DNA from: Cymodocea nodosa
Lineage: Eukaryota; Streptophyta; Magnoliopsida; Alismatales; Cymodoceaceae
Assembly: GCA_036874045.1 (NCBI GenBank)
Contig: CM072341.1
Span: 12,412,501-12,476,500 of the forward strand
DNA length: 64,000 nucleotides
Reading direction: 5' to 3'
Shown here piece after piece: positions 1 through 11,185 of the stretch (its first letter is position 1; every line of letters begins with the position of its first letter). The notes beneath the pieces are model-generated. The model was not told the origin of the DNA and did not search any database. It was given only the letters and a program-made list of their open reading frames with translations. A program made the position numbers and the translations under genes.

Positions 1-1370
1 CACCCTCTTATGATATGCTTGAAGAACTTGCTATTACCAGAAACCACAAAAGTATGTAAGATTTATGAGTAGTTGTTACATATAGATAGGGTAGGTGATA
101 TGCTCAAGAGTTCTACAGTACTCTTTGGGTCCTGTTGTTGAGATATACAATTTTCAAAAATGACGTAGAGATTTACCTGTCATTGATATCGTCAAAATAA
201 ATTGTATAGAGCTCCATTTTTATTAGCCACTATCTACATATATCTAGAAGCAATGGGAGGAATTGAAAGTATTATTGTTTGCTAGATAAAGTGTAAACTT
301 CCTCTTTCTCTTTGATCCATATATTGATTATCAATATAAACCTAGCCAAACGTAATCCACATTCCAGATATGGTGTCCAAAGTCAAGGACAGATCCTTGG
401 GATAAGACACAATGCTTAAGTCCACTTTTTCACGAACTAGTGGATTTTGAACACTACTCTGATGGTCATGTTAGATCAATCTACAACAGTATGTTCAAGT
501 AGAGGTTGCGATGTCCAAGGTGATTATGTTCATGTAGATCCTTTGGTGGAAGTTCAATTGTCAATTGATGTGAGCACTGTGAGAGGACAAATCACACTAT
601 TGATAGGTGTTGGCACAAATATGATAGACCTCCTATGGCACAGCATGCTTCCTACAAGATTGTATTAATCATTCAGTAAAACAATTATCTCAAATTAATG
701 ATGACAGGTTTCTCTGGCTACAAGCCAACCAACCTACAGCTTCTATCAACTAGTCTACTACTTCAAGTACTAATACTTTGCTAATCTTTAGGCATAGTTC
801 TTGGATAATAAGCTTTGACACCTCTTCCCACATTTCAAGTACACATGACATTTTCACTCATCTTTCCCAAGTCATTCTATATCCATTGTGTTGCTATTGT
901 TGATGGTTGTAGTTGTCAAGTCTTGAGTAAAGAGGTTGTTCATGTATCTACCCGATTAACCTTGAAAAAGTTTTTTTATATCAAACTTTCCTGACAATTT
1001 TCCTTTCACTAGTTCCATAAACAATTCTATTCCTCTGTAACATTTTCACCTTCCATTGTTCAAGATCTACAGATAGAATAGAGGATTAGCTTGGGTTCTA
1101 ATTTTAAATGAGATGTGAACCAAATTAATCATGATGAGAGACACTTTATGAACCAGCATTTGTTGCCTTTACCATCAAGTCTTCTCTCTTATGGCATTAT
1201 CATGAACACACTTCTCAATGTAAGCTTTAGCAGGCACTTCCTTAGGCATCTGTTGAGTTTTTTAGTTATGAATCAGATCAACTAGGTAAACAACATCATG
1301 CTACCTATATATGTTTGTCTTCGTTCAGTATTCAGAGTCCATTTAAGTTGGTTCGTTGAACAAAAAAGCA
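1..1370 (+). pseudogene. Degenerate Ty1/copia gag-pol relic (gag, zinc knuckle, protease, pre-integrase)
   Basis: Translating across several frames gives a copia-type polyprotein in the expected order. A gag helix region lies near the left edge (reads like DMLEELAITR). A clean CX2CX4HX4C zinc knuckle sits at 569-610 (CEHCERTNHTIDRC followed by W), then a protease-like stretch near 790-830 (SSWII followed by a lost catalytic D) and decayed protease and GAG-pre-integrase parts up to about 1350 (ending around LSYGIIMNTL and RVHLSW). Stops and frameshifts occur throughout, so nothing is translatable as a whole. The element enters from the left edge. I see no LTR. The assignment rests on the knuckle plus motif order; lineage is not assigned. 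Confidence 0.75.
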
Positions 1371-2109
1371 GAAAAAAGGGTCATTTAGACACCCTCTAAA
1401 TGCTTTTCTCCTGAATCCATTTTGTTCTTTGAAGAAATGGGAAAAAGTGTCATTTTTCTCTTTAAACAGAAATTTTTCACTTTTCTTGAGAAAAACAGCC
1501 ATGCTTCCATTTTTGGTCATTTAAATGGCCATTTTTTATTTTTTTGGATTTCAACTTTTGAGCTATTTTCATCAATATAATTTCATTATTTTGTTACTTT
1601 TTTGTTGTTTATAATTTTAATTGTACATTTTATATATTTATTTATGTTTTAAAATTAAATTATTTATTCTTGAGTGATAATTACACATAATAAAAATATT
1701 TTTTGAAATTGTAAAATAACAAACAACAATAGCCTATGTCATAATCCCACTACATTGGCTACATCAATCCATTTCTTACAAATATTTCTATCTATAGTCA
1801 AATTTTCAGTTAAATTACATAAATTTAAATCTTTTCTCACAATCCCTAAGTAGTTTTAAGTCTTTTTCTACTACTTTTAATTTCTTCTACACTAATTAAT
1901 AATTGAATTATAATTTATTTTTTAATTATTTTGATAATTGAGAAGGTTGTATATTCTAAATATATTCATAGTTATTCATTTTTTATTTATCCTTTTTTGT
2001 AAAAAATGCCTGTTTAAACCCCCTTTTTAAAAACATTTTAATTTTATATCTAATATAATGTCCATCGATGTTATGTTATCAATTTGATATTGTGTATTGA
2101 CAACTAAAG
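1371..2109. other. AT-rich intergenic or intronic stretch, no gene
   Basis: No coding signal found. The part at 1333-1545 is A/T-homopolymer rich and contains the palindrome GCCATTTAAATGGC near 1525, possibly a remnant of a small DNA transposon, but no terminal inverted repeat pair or target-site duplication could be shown. Confidence 0.4.
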
Positions 2110-2945
2110 AAAAACTTCAACCTTCAGAAAATATTTGCATTTCCAAATTGACTTGGCTCATCTTCACCTAGCAACATTTTACTGTAAAGACCCCATCACC
2201 TTTCCCTGACCAAATAAGTGAACGAAGGATCATCCCTGGACAATTATTCTAGCAGCTCTGTAACATCGTCAATCTCATTGTCTTTTTAAGTTACATCTGA
2301 AATTAAAAGTCTATACCACTTAGCATTGAAACGACCCTCCTCACCAACCTTTACTTCAGGGTTGTTGGCCAGTTTATACAGTTCTGGAAAGCTTTCCCAA
2401 AATCTACAATTATGAATCCACACATCTTTCCCAAAAAAATCCAGTTGCCTGATCCAACCTTCTATTTTGTGTGTTGACCAAAAAGGCCCTGAGGGTTCAG
2501 AACATTCCTCCAGAAACATGAAGTCGTTATATTGACATTATTGAACCTGGTGACATGCTTCTGATGATTTTCACCCAGAAACCGTGCTATTCCTTTTTCC
2601 AGCACCATATCCACTTACTCAGGAAGGCCTTGTTAAAGTTTTCCGATGATCTTGTTCAACAAGCCATTTTCCAATTTATTAAATGCAGTCCTTCATAAAT
2701 CTAGTGTGATTCTCCCTCCAAAACATAGACACTTGGAATCTACATTCCACTTTATCAATGAGGAAAACCTCCAGTCTCTAATCCTTGGACTCTTTGATGT
2801 CAATTGTAGCCCTAGGTAAGCAGGAACACTAAACTCAATTATACAATTCAGAATTGATGTCAGCCTAACTCCAAAGGTTAACCCCTTCATAGCCAGTCCC
2901 AAGCCAAGGTAAGAGAGTAGGGTTAGAATTAAGTAGACAGTCAAC
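2110..2945 (-). pseudogene. L1-type LINE ORF2 C-terminal relic
   Basis: Read on the minus strand from right to left, the sequence has the plant L1 ORF2 tail. The post-RT segment is at 2944-2693 (PAYLGLQLTSKS, then the hallmark SLGGR-type motif as CFGGRITLDL). It is followed by a decayed stretch and then the zinc-binding reverse transcriptase C-terminal region at 2519-2286 (FFGKDVWIHN, ELYKLANNP). A final GDGVFTVKC-like segment near 2170-2200 matches the usual FSVKSAY box. The two main open segments are in different frames, so there is at least one indel. RT core and endonuclease are absent. The relic could lie in an intron of the PUMILIO-type gene to its right. Confidence 0.75.
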
Positions 2946-3219
2946 TACAAAGACTTATTAATCCTTCATGAACATTAATCCTAAAATTGATTCATAGAAG
3001 TGTAACTCTCTTAGTGATGTGTTGCACTAGACCTTAAGTGCAATGAAAAGAAAACAAGAAGAAAATGTTATGCACCTTAAGTGTAACATTCTTAAGATAG
3101 AGGCTATGCATCGAAGCTTGCATGCAAATGAAAATAAACAAAGGTTCTTACATCTTACTAAATGGAAGTAAGTAAAAAAAAATAGTCTAAAACACCACAA
3201 CTAGATTAGGGATTTAGAA

Positions 3220-4290
3220 TATATGAACCTTGACTAGTAAAGGTATGGAATTGGTAGGTTTAATGATAAAAAGGAAAATTAGCATATTATGATATTGAGA
3301 AACTAAATAGGAAAGAGAAAAATCTAGGTTAATTGAGGATAGTGGTTTTAAATTGTGGTATACAGGAAAAGATAAATATAGAAATGAAGTTGGAATAATA
3401 ATTAATAAAAGTTTAAAAGATGAAGTTGTTGAGGTAATAAGGATAGAAGATAGAATTATAATGATTAAGCTTATAATAGAAATGAGATAGTTAATATAAT
3501 CAGTGCATATGTCCCACAAGTAGGCTTAGGAGAAGCTATTATACAGAAATTTTTGGAAGATTTAGGTAGTTCACTTCATGATTTACCTATTAATGAAAAA
3601 CATTTTATTGCTGAAAAATATAATTAGTGCATGCACTCCATAAGTAGGTTTAGGAGAAGCTATTAAATAGAAATTTTGAGAAAATTTAGATAATTTACTT
3701 CATGATTTACCTATTATTGAAAAACATTTTATTGGAGGGATCTAAATGGAGTGTAAGAAAGAAAAACATAGGATATGAAAGAAACCATGGAGGATTTGGT
3801 TTTGGTAGTAGAAATGAAGAGGAAAATTCAGTTTTAGACTTTAACATAACTTGCAACCTTTTAGTAACTAACACTTATTTTAGAAAAAAAGAGGAGCATT
3901 TAGTTAAATGGATTTTTTACTTACTAGAAAAATAGAATAAAGATGTGTAAAGATTACAAGGTTATTCCTAAAGAAAATTTAACTACATAACATAGATTAA
4001 AAAAAAACAAGAAAGTGATATTTAGAGATGATAATATCAAGATTAAAAAAAGAAAGGCTAAATACATAAGAACCCAAAAATTACATGGTAAAATCTAAAA
4101 ATCTAAAAGAAAATGATATTTAGAGATCAGTTTTTAAAAGGAGGAATATGGGAACTAGATGAAAAGGTAAATAAACTTTGAAATAAAATAACTATTTGTA
4201 TTAAAAATATTGCTAAGAAAATTTTATAAAACTTGTGGGGTAGCTCCTCTAGGTAAAGAAAGTGGGGAATGAAGATGTATGAAAGACAAT
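3220..4290 (+). pseudogene. RTE-type LINE endonuclease relic
   Basis: The translation matches the apurinic endonuclease half of plant RTE LINEs (often annotated as craniofacial-development-protein-2-like). The order is KGMELVGLMIKRK near 3235, SGFKLWYTGKDKYRNEVGI near 3340, IISAYVPQVGLGEA near 3500, then HGGFGFGSRNEEENSVLDF at about 3790-3850 and RKKEEHLV near 3890. It continues as CKDYKVIP (3950) and a decayed NKLWNKITICIKNIAKK-like part near 4170-4230. The catalytic GGDLN/GHVG part is damaged. A 124-bp internal tandem duplication and many stops show it is dead. No RT domain follows. Confidence 0.8.
3493..3734 (+). repeat. 124-bp tandem duplication inside the LINE relic
   Basis: AATATAAT-AGTGCAT, the AAGTAGG-TTAGGAGAAGCTAT block and GATTTACCTATTA-TGAAAAAC recur at a period of 124 bp (copies at about 3493-3616 and 3617-3734). 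The period is not a multiple of three, so the duplication shifts the endonuclease reading frame. The copies differ at several positions, so it is not recent. Confidence 0.8.
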
Positions 4291-4379
4291 AAAAAAAAGA
4301 AAGAATATTTATATATCTAAGTGACTTAGAAAACAATAGAGCTAAAAATATACATAATTCATACATAGACACACGCACA

Positions 4380-4432
4380 AGTATATATATGTATGTGTGT
4401 GTATACATGTGTGTGTGTGTGTATGAGTGTTC
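4380..4432. repeat. TG/TA-rich microsatellite
   Basis: An imperfect run of TATA and TGTG dinucleotides. The apparent minus-strand reading frame across it (histidine, threonine and tyrosine repeats) is a by-product of the repeat. Confidence 0.85.
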
Positions 4433-4440
4433 ACATGGCA

Positions 4441-5103
4441 CTCAAACAATCTAGCTTACCACTAAGGCAGCTTAATAATTATGGTTACTTGAGCATTGAG
4501 CCCTAGATGCCACTCCTGAAACTTGAAAACAATTGTCTAACTTTAAATTTTATGTGAAACAATAAGGCTCCAACACAGGGAAACATGAAATTTTTACATG
4601 AACAATGAAATATGTAAAATTCCAAAAGTCAGATACCATAACAAAATTTCCATGGTACAATATCACTTGACTAACTAGCATATGTATTTAAAAGAGGCAA
4701 ACATATCACAGTGTAACATAAAATTCAAGTATAGAGAAGGCATTTGCCAATTTCAAGATCCTAGAAACTGCGGATGTGTTTGGAATCAACAAGTTAGGGC
4801 TCAGAAAGACCTTCACAACAAGCAATCTCATTATGTAAAATACGACAAATAAAAGTTTCCATTACATTATTAACCATACGCCTACTCAATAACAATTGAG
4901 CCCAAAGAAATAAATAGATGATGGAACACATTGCAGTATTACCACAAATTTTCCTGATTCCTAAACCATCAAATAGATGATAAAAAACTACCAATTTATA
5001 TCAAACACACCAGAAGAAGGAGCTACAGAAATATTGTACCTGCAATTTCCATTATAAATATTTACAACTGTAAAATTTTCTAAATTCAAGGAGCAAAAAC
5101 CAC
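4441..5103 (-). other. Presumed intron 1 of the PUMILIO-type gene
   Basis: The sequence begins at a consensus donor (CAG then GTGGTTTTTG on the minus strand, donor GT at 5103-5102) and is AT-rich without recognisable coding motifs. No acceptor or second PUMILIO exon was found to the left. The LINE and copia relics at 1-4.3 kb may therefore be inside a very long first intron, or may mark where the gene was broken. Confidence 0.5.
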
Positions 5104-5763
5104 CTGAAGAGCATCAGCAAAACTCTTCCTTCGTGGTCCAAACTCAAAACTCGTGGAGCCATTGTTCCCCCTATCATCCCACTCCGCTGCTTCAGGTCGA
5201 ATGGAGTTCCTTGGTACGCTTCCCATCATTCTCAAATCCCTGTCCCGATCACGTGCCGCTGAAACGCCAGACTGCAGAGAAAACAACGAATTGGTCCCCA
5301 CATCACCCCCACCCATCATCTCTCCCTTCCTCCAATCACCAAGCACACCATCAACGTGGGAAAACTTCGCCCCCGGCCCAACCCGCTGGGCCACCCTCCA
5401 ATCCTCCCTCGAGAGCGCAGGCGGCAGAAGCCTCGGATTGCGATTCTCGCCGGTGTAATGGTAGGGTAGATACGCCGGACGGGATCTTATCTCTTCCTCG
5501 CACGACAGACCACCACCAGCACCAGCTTCACCCACCCCAGGGCTCCCCATCAGACCACGGATGGCACTCAGCGACCCCTCTACCGTCGGCGGGGCGCTGC
5601 CGCTCCTCTGGATGTCAACAAAAGCCCTTCCACCACCATTCCTTTGTTGTGGCAGCGGCGGCGTCGGCGATGACGGCAAATCCCGGAGCAAAAAATCAAG
5701 GTCCCTCTCGAAGTGCTCGAGACCGCCCCTGTCCTCCTCGTCCTCCAGGTCCGACGGTGACAT
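5104..5763 (-). CDS. PUM: PUMILIO-type RNA-binding protein, first coding exon only (NABP region)
   Basis: Exon 1 of a plant PUMILIO homologue; proteins of this family bind 3'UTR motifs and control mRNA stability and translation. The 220 encoded residues carry the N-terminal signature of the Arabidopsis APUM1-6 group: RSGSAPPTVEGSLSAIRGL (residues 53-71), AYLPYHYTGENRNPRLLPP plus SREDWRVAQRV (97-128), GDWRKG (142-147), SLFSLQSG (159-166) and RRKSFADALQ at the end (211-220). The ATG at 5763 opens the frame, and the exon ends on a codon boundary at a GT donor (5103-5102). The RNA-binding PUF repeats, which lie far downstream in the family, are not present to the left in this window. The exon is strongly GC-rich, unlike everything around it. 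It is either a gene with a giant first intron or a truncated gene fragment. Antisense frames here are shadows. Confidence 0.82.
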
Positions 5764-5961
5764 GGCAAGTGTTACCGAACAGGAAGCGATCTGATCGAAC
5801 GATGTTGCCCCCAGGCGGAATCAAACCGACGTGGGAGAGAAAGGCAGTTAGCAGAGCAGCACGCACCAATCGAGCGAGAGAGAATGGGGAAGTGATGATT
5901 TGGGAATGGAGATTGGAATTAGGCTAATGTGATGTGATCGAGTGGCGGCGACGACGACGAC

Positions 5962-5993
<32 letters not shown>

Positions 5994-6075
5994 TAGTGAC
6001 CGTGGGAGGAAGGGGCAGGGATTAGATAGGACATGAGGAGGAGGACGCACAGCCGGCGAAGAAAATTATTTTTTA
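5764..6075 (-). promoter_or_regulatory. 5' leader and proximal promoter of the PUMILIO-type gene
   Basis: The GC-rich composition of the exon continues for about 290 bp upstream of the ATG and stops sharply near 6055, where AT-rich sequence begins. This fits a transcribed leader with the start site near 6050-6080. The leader contains a trinucleotide repeat (see the separate entry). The exact start cannot be read from sequence. Confidence 0.4.
5944..5994. repeat. GAC/GAT trinucleotide repeat in the leader
   Basis: GGCGGC followed by runs of GAC and alternating GATGAC units, about 50 bp. On the transcribed strand it reads as GTC/ATC repeats between the putative start site and the ATG. Confidence 0.9.
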
Positions 6076-6105
6076 TTTGTATTTTATTAATAATTATTTT
6101 TCAAA

Positions 6106-6112
6106 ATTTATA
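6106..6112 (-). promoter_or_regulatory. Candidate TATA box (TATAAAT)
   Basis: TATAAAT on the minus strand about 345 bp upstream of the PUMILIO-type ATG and 40-50 bp upstream of the composition boundary. The surrounding sequence is very AT-rich, so chance occurrence is likely enough to keep confidence low. Confidence 0.3.
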
Positions 6113-6631
6113 TTTGATATTAATTCCAAAACTAATTCACTTTTAAACGTTACGTCAAAATTAACCTAAATTTCAAATTTCTTTATTTTTCTGACATAAG
6201 TGCAAAAGATAAAAAAAAATTAAATGAATTACTTTTCCATTTTCCTTAAATTCCGATTGTTTTTAAAAAATTTTCTTTGCATCACTTTCAAAACCTACAA
6301 ATACTTCATTAGTTGTTACCTTAATACATTAATTACGGAAATAAACTAATAAGAATTATAAAATTCATGTTTTTGATAACATACGAGTAAATATAAATTT
6401 TTGCAAGTAATTATCAAATTACTTTACCGTTGTTGAAAGAAAAATGACCCATTAATCTTGGCAGGGACAAAACCCTCAAGAATTCTTGTTACAAGATAGG
6501 AGGGATCATGCCCATCCATCAATCAGCTCCTTTAGGAAGAACACAAGTTACTCAAAGATCTCAAACAAGAGCTCTGACAATAAAGTAGGCAATCGTTCTA
6601 ACTCAAGTTAGATATTTTAAGTATAAATACT

Positions 6632-7722
6632 TGAAAGTAAGGATCAAAATAGCTTGGAGAAAGTAAATTATGACTACAAAAATTTAACTTTAAATTTTAC
6701 AAAACATACAATAAAAATCTTTTCTAAATATTTTATCTATTATGCACATGATTTTTACAATTTATTACAACAAGGTACAATTTATAATATTTTTGGAATT
6801 TACCCTTGAATAATAAAATAACTACATAGAGAACTTACACCTTTTGATTTTCTAATTCATTACATAAAACTTCTTTCTTCAAGGTTTTCCTTAACAACTA
6901 TTGGAACATTGCTCTTCTCAATTTCTCGTTAATCTTCAACTTTAATTCCTTTTAACCTCTAGTTCTTTAGATTGATCTCGTGTAGCATAAGTGATTGTTG
7001 GTGTGAGTGGAGGTTTTCTCTCTCACTTTGAATAAGGACATTATACTAGATTGGGATGCCTTAAAGTATAGCTTATATCTTTTATTTATAGTAGTCAAAT
7101 TAGAATTTCACGTTTAACACATTTATCCATTTTTTCTAAAATTTCATGATCTCATATTCTTTTGAATTTTGAAATATCCATGTTCATTATATTCTTGTAT
7201 GATGCCTATGTTCATTATATTCTTGTTGTAGATTTATCGAGAATGTTATTTTTGGAAAAATGTAGAGTTTTTTTCCTAAGTTGCCATTTTAATTAAACAT
7301 TTATCATATAACATTTGTAAAATCTCAAATACTTATTTGATAGCTTTTCAAATTTTTTACATACAAAATATTGGACTAAAAAGGAAAACTTAACATTACA
7401 TTAGTCATTTATAAAACTCAAACAATTATCCAATTTATGCGTAAAAACTTGAATAATTATCTAACTCTTGGATTTCTTTAAAGAATGTACATAAAAAATA
7501 CGTGAAAACTGAAATCATTTAAAACACATGTGTAGATAACTATAACTAAACGAGTTTTTAATAACTCTTCGACTAACTCGAAATGTTAACCATAGCTATA
7601 TGACTTTTCAAAAACTTGTTAATGTATAACTATACAACTAAAGTAAAGACTTATACTTAGACTTATCTTGACCTACTTTTAGACTAAGTAAAATATACAT
7701 TATCAAAATAAAATCCTTAATA
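6632..7722 (-). mobile_element. Copia LTR (same family as 32534-33679 and 51727-52800)
   Basis: The sequence is recognisably colinear with the two other LTRs of this family: AAGGATCAAAATAGC at the 3' end, ACATAGAGAACTTACACC, TTTATTTATAGTAGT (TATAAATA box on the minus strand near 7078), and AGTAAAATATACAT-ATCAAAATAAAAT at the 5' end. On the minus strand it runs from about 7722 (TATTAAGG, for TGTTAGG) to 6632 (CTTTCA). The internal sequence to its right starts with AATCTCTTCC-TTTTTTG, the polypurine-tract side in this family, so this is the 3' LTR of a decayed minus-strand element. Confidence 0.75.
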
Positions 7723-9379
7723 ATCTCTTCCTTTTTTGTAACGACAAAACCTAATAAATCTAACATTCAAAAAAATATATCTCTCCCATTTTGTCATTCA
7801 ACAAAAACATGAAATCAAGTGAGGATAGAAAAAGATAAAACTTTGAAAAATATGCTAAGTATAAAATCCATAAAATAGATTTTCATTGAAAAACTCAAAA
7901 ATGTGGATTCACAAAAATGTTTCAATAAATCATAAAATCGTTATTACAAGCTTCTAACAAATTACATAAGGTTTTTATAATTCAGTACATAATTTGCCAC
8001 AAGATACTTATAAAATTTTTGTGTCTCCTTAAGATATTTAACAAAGTCTCTAAAATCTTCTATGTAATTTTTACACCAACTCTGTTAACTTGATCAATTA
8101 TCTCTTGACTTAAATCTTCTATTCTAACCTATGGAGGTTGTTGTGGCTGATCTATAATATCAATTGGTTCAAGAATTTCATCTTGTTGTTGGTCTTGCTA
8201 TTGGTGTTGTTGTTGTGCCAGTCATTGCTGTACTTCAAGTAAATTAGTAGCTTGGTATTTTTAAAGTTCCTTTGTAGAGAAATATTTGGATTTTATCTTT
8301 TTCTATGACCAAAGTGTTATATCTATCTGACTTATCACAATTCTCAATATAGCATTGCTATAAAATAGTTTACTTTACAAATTTAGAATATGATAAATGA
8401 AAATATCATACCAATTCACCTAAATGTGATTGATAATAACATACATTATGTACAACTTTATGAACAAATTTTTGAAAAATAAGGGTGTGTAACACTTTTG
8501 CAATAAACCTTATCTAGCCATGTGAATCATTTAAGAGACTTAGTTCACTATTGACATCAAGATTTCTTCCTAATTATTGTAAGTCCAAGCTTAGTTGATA
8601 AACTTGTCGTCTTTCTAATAGTTTAACTCCTACATTTTTCAATCCTAATACTTAATATAACAACTAGGAGTTAATTGAATATTTGTATACTTCAGATAAG
8701 AATATCATTCACAATCGTTAAGTTAGAATAAAAACAACTAATAATATCTTGAATGTATAAATGACTTAGTTGTTGTGGCAGTAACAACCCTTAGAATTGA
8801 AACATTTCTCTTATAATTTAAAAAATTTATCATAACAAGGGTTATCTCTAAATCAAAGTAACGTACCATCTTCTAAATCCTACTTAGGGTTTGGAATTCT
8901 CTTGTTATGTTGTTCTTCAAACCTAGGACTTTTAACATTATCAGAAAATTCATTTCCTTCATTTGCAACTTCATTTTTAGAATTCTCAAAATCATCAACA
9001 ATGTTGTCATATTCTATGTGAAATTCTAAAAGATCAACAACTATCATATCGATTATTTGATCAACATCTATCTAAATATTTTCAAAATTTTTAGCAATTG
9101 TAATCTCTTCCATTTGTTCTTCAATATGAATAACAATCCCCAACAACTGTCTCTAGATATCAAAATGCTCAAAACCATAAACTGATTGATTAATAATATA
9201 TACCACATGATAATATAAATTGTTTGATCCTCAATCGAGACTTCAGTAATATTGTATTCTAATTGTAATAAACTTATATTGTGTTGAATATAGTCATTTA
9301 TCAACCAAATACATGTAATCCTTAATAGCCATAATCAAATATTTACAAAATTATCTAAGTAACCAAAAAATAGAGTCTT
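7723..9379 (-). other. Decayed internal sequence next to the copia LTR, no gene
   Basis: Starts with a polypurine tract region (minus strand GGAAGAGAT before the LTR). No gag or pol motif could be read on either strand. A CAA/TTG-rich patch near 8160-8230 (glutamine repeats on the minus strand) is the only notable composition. Short frames such as 9068-9304 show no similarity I recognise. Confidence 0.45.
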
Positions 9380-10207
9380 GTCTTGTGACACTAAAATGGA
9401 TTGAAGACTACACAAGAGAGGGTGACTTGTGTTTTCCAATTATAAGGAACAATTAAGACTTTGATTTCAACTATTAGTAATAATTTTTATTCAAAAATCA
9501 ATTTACAAAGTTTCAATCAAGATATACAATTCTACAATCTCTTGAATTCTAAGTGCTATAATCTAACAATCAAAATTATACTTCAGCAATTCACTATAAC
9601 TTGTAAAATAGGAAAACAAAAATGCAAAATTTAAATCTTTTTACCCATTCACAAATTTCTTCTCTTCCATTCTACAAATCTTCAATGACTAACTTCTTAA
9701 TTTTCACCAAAGTTGAGAATCCTAAAGAGAATCTGTTCCTAAGAGGCTTGAGTAAGTGACTATTCTCTTCTATTCTCATGTGTTCTAATAAGCCTATGAT
9801 CAACATAGATGCATGCCTTTAAATAATCAATGATCGACGTATGCACATTTTCACATTCATCCATGACTTGATCAACATCCACTCTTCACGTCTTCATCCA
9901 CATCCTTTTTAATTTGATCTCAATCTTTCATTCAAATTTTGAAATAACTTAAAAGATCTCTTTCATAAACATCATATGTTTTGTTTCATGTTTCTTCAAA
10001 ATTCATCGATCTATATCATTCAAAAAATTCTCTATAAAATAAACATTCTTGACCAAATTTTTCATCAAGTGTGATAATATCTCATTACATTAATACTAAC
10101 TTAACGTGTAATAGAATGTAAAATTTTAACTTGATGCGACTAACTCAACAAGTTTAGTATGTGACATACACGTGACATTAATCAAATGTTTTACAATAAG
10201 TATTTAT
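9380..10207 (-). mobile_element. Left part of a split minus-strand copia LTR (outermost layer of the nest)
   Basis: On the minus strand it ends with CAAGTCACCCTCTCTTGTGTAG near 9400-9420, the usual CACCC-CTCTTGTG tail of this copia LTR group. It is interrupted at 10207 by the solo LTR that begins at 10208. Its other part resumes at 31478 after the TTTAT duplication and ends at 31988. The left boundary is uncertain by tens of bases. Confidence 0.5.
10203..10207. repeat. Target-site duplication TTTAT (left copy)
   Basis: TTTAT directly precedes the solo copia LTR at 10208 and recurs directly after its end at 31478-31482, more than 21 kb away. This pairs the two LTR parts across the nest. Confidence 0.75.
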
Positions 10208-10562
10208 TGAAAGGACCTCTAGATTTTGATAATGTAAATATCAATGTGAGGAATCATCTTTTGTATTTCATAGGTTGACAGATAAATAGTTACAGACAAT
10301 CAAAAGTAGGTCATTCAAAGCTGACAAATGAAAATAGAATGTTCAAATAGTTCTCAGCTTAAGTATCTGGAAGAAGTGGATTTTCGAAAGGTTAACAAAT
10401 TAAGTATTCAAAATATGTGGATTTTCAGAAGGTTAACTTAAATATCTGAAAGACCACTTAAAGGAAGCATCAGAAAGTTGCAAGGCTAACTATCTAAAAA
10501 TAAGAAGTCTTTTGGAAAGTTAGAAAAAGGCTTGAGTTCTTTGGAAAGTTAGGAGAGCTAAC
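10208..10562 (+). mobile_element. Left part of a copia solo LTR (TGAAAGGACC end)
   Basis: Begins TGAAAGGACC; its partner at 30139-31477 ends GGTCCTAACA, giving short inverted ends. It is flanked by TTTAT on both sides with no internal domain, hence a solo LTR of about 1.69 kb when the inserts are removed. It contains scattered CGAAAGGTTA and GCTAACTATC modules like those of the right part. It is split at 10562 by an Athila-like LTR with target site CTAAC (10558-10562) versus CTAGC (30139-30143). Confidence 0.7.
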
Positions 10563-11185
10563 TGTTTAGAATGAAAAAATGTATAATATTAATGATTAAA
10601 TAATGGTTAATTGCATAGTATTTAGTTTATCATATGAGAATTAAGCCATTATGTTATAATTGCACGATTATATGTCTTAATGAAAGAATCTGCATAATTT
10701 CAAAGAATTAGTGTTAATTAAGTATATTTTTGAATTGTCGGTGAGTTATAGGCTTTGCAATACCTAAGTATCTGAAATGTCTGTTATTTCGAAGAGTTAC
10801 ATTTCATGTACTGGATAGTTATGTTTTGAATGCTTAAAGAATACTTTATTATTTTATGAAGGACATGTGTTGTAATCTTAATACATGATTTAAGTAGATT
10901 TACGGTAAGTTAGACGATAACTATCCGAAATGTGTTTGAGCATCGGATAGTTAGGTTTGCAAGTATCCAAAATACCTTTTTTATCATAAGAATTATTGAG
11001 GACATGTGTCGTGATCTAAAAACTTAACTTAAGTTATCTTTTGGAAGGTTAGGTGCTAACTATCCAAACTGCATATAAGTTTCAGATACTTATAGTTTGT
11101 AACTATCCAAAATATCTAAACTCGTTAAGTTAGAAATATGCACGTGTTGAATTTAAATACTTTATTATGTCATGTGAGTTGCACG
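10563..11185 (+). mobile_element. Left part of an Athila-like solo LTR
   Basis: Begins TGTTTAGAATGAAAAAATG and matches the start of the intact element's LTRs at 11186 and 26410 for its whole length. It breaks at 11185 and continues at 28598-30138 (total about 2164 bp, against 2190 and 2188 bp for the inner LTRs). No internal domain is attached, so it is a solo LTR into which the full element later inserted. Confidence 0.8.

Noticed and set aside
4127-4441. 104-codon minus-strand frame
   Set aside because: Its start lies in a TG/TA microsatellite and it runs antisense to the LINE relic.
5133-5927. Long plus-strand frame (264 codons) opposite the PUMILIO-type exon
   Set aside because: Proline/serine-rich antisense shadow of a GC-rich exon; the minus strand has conserved family motifs and a proper splice donor.
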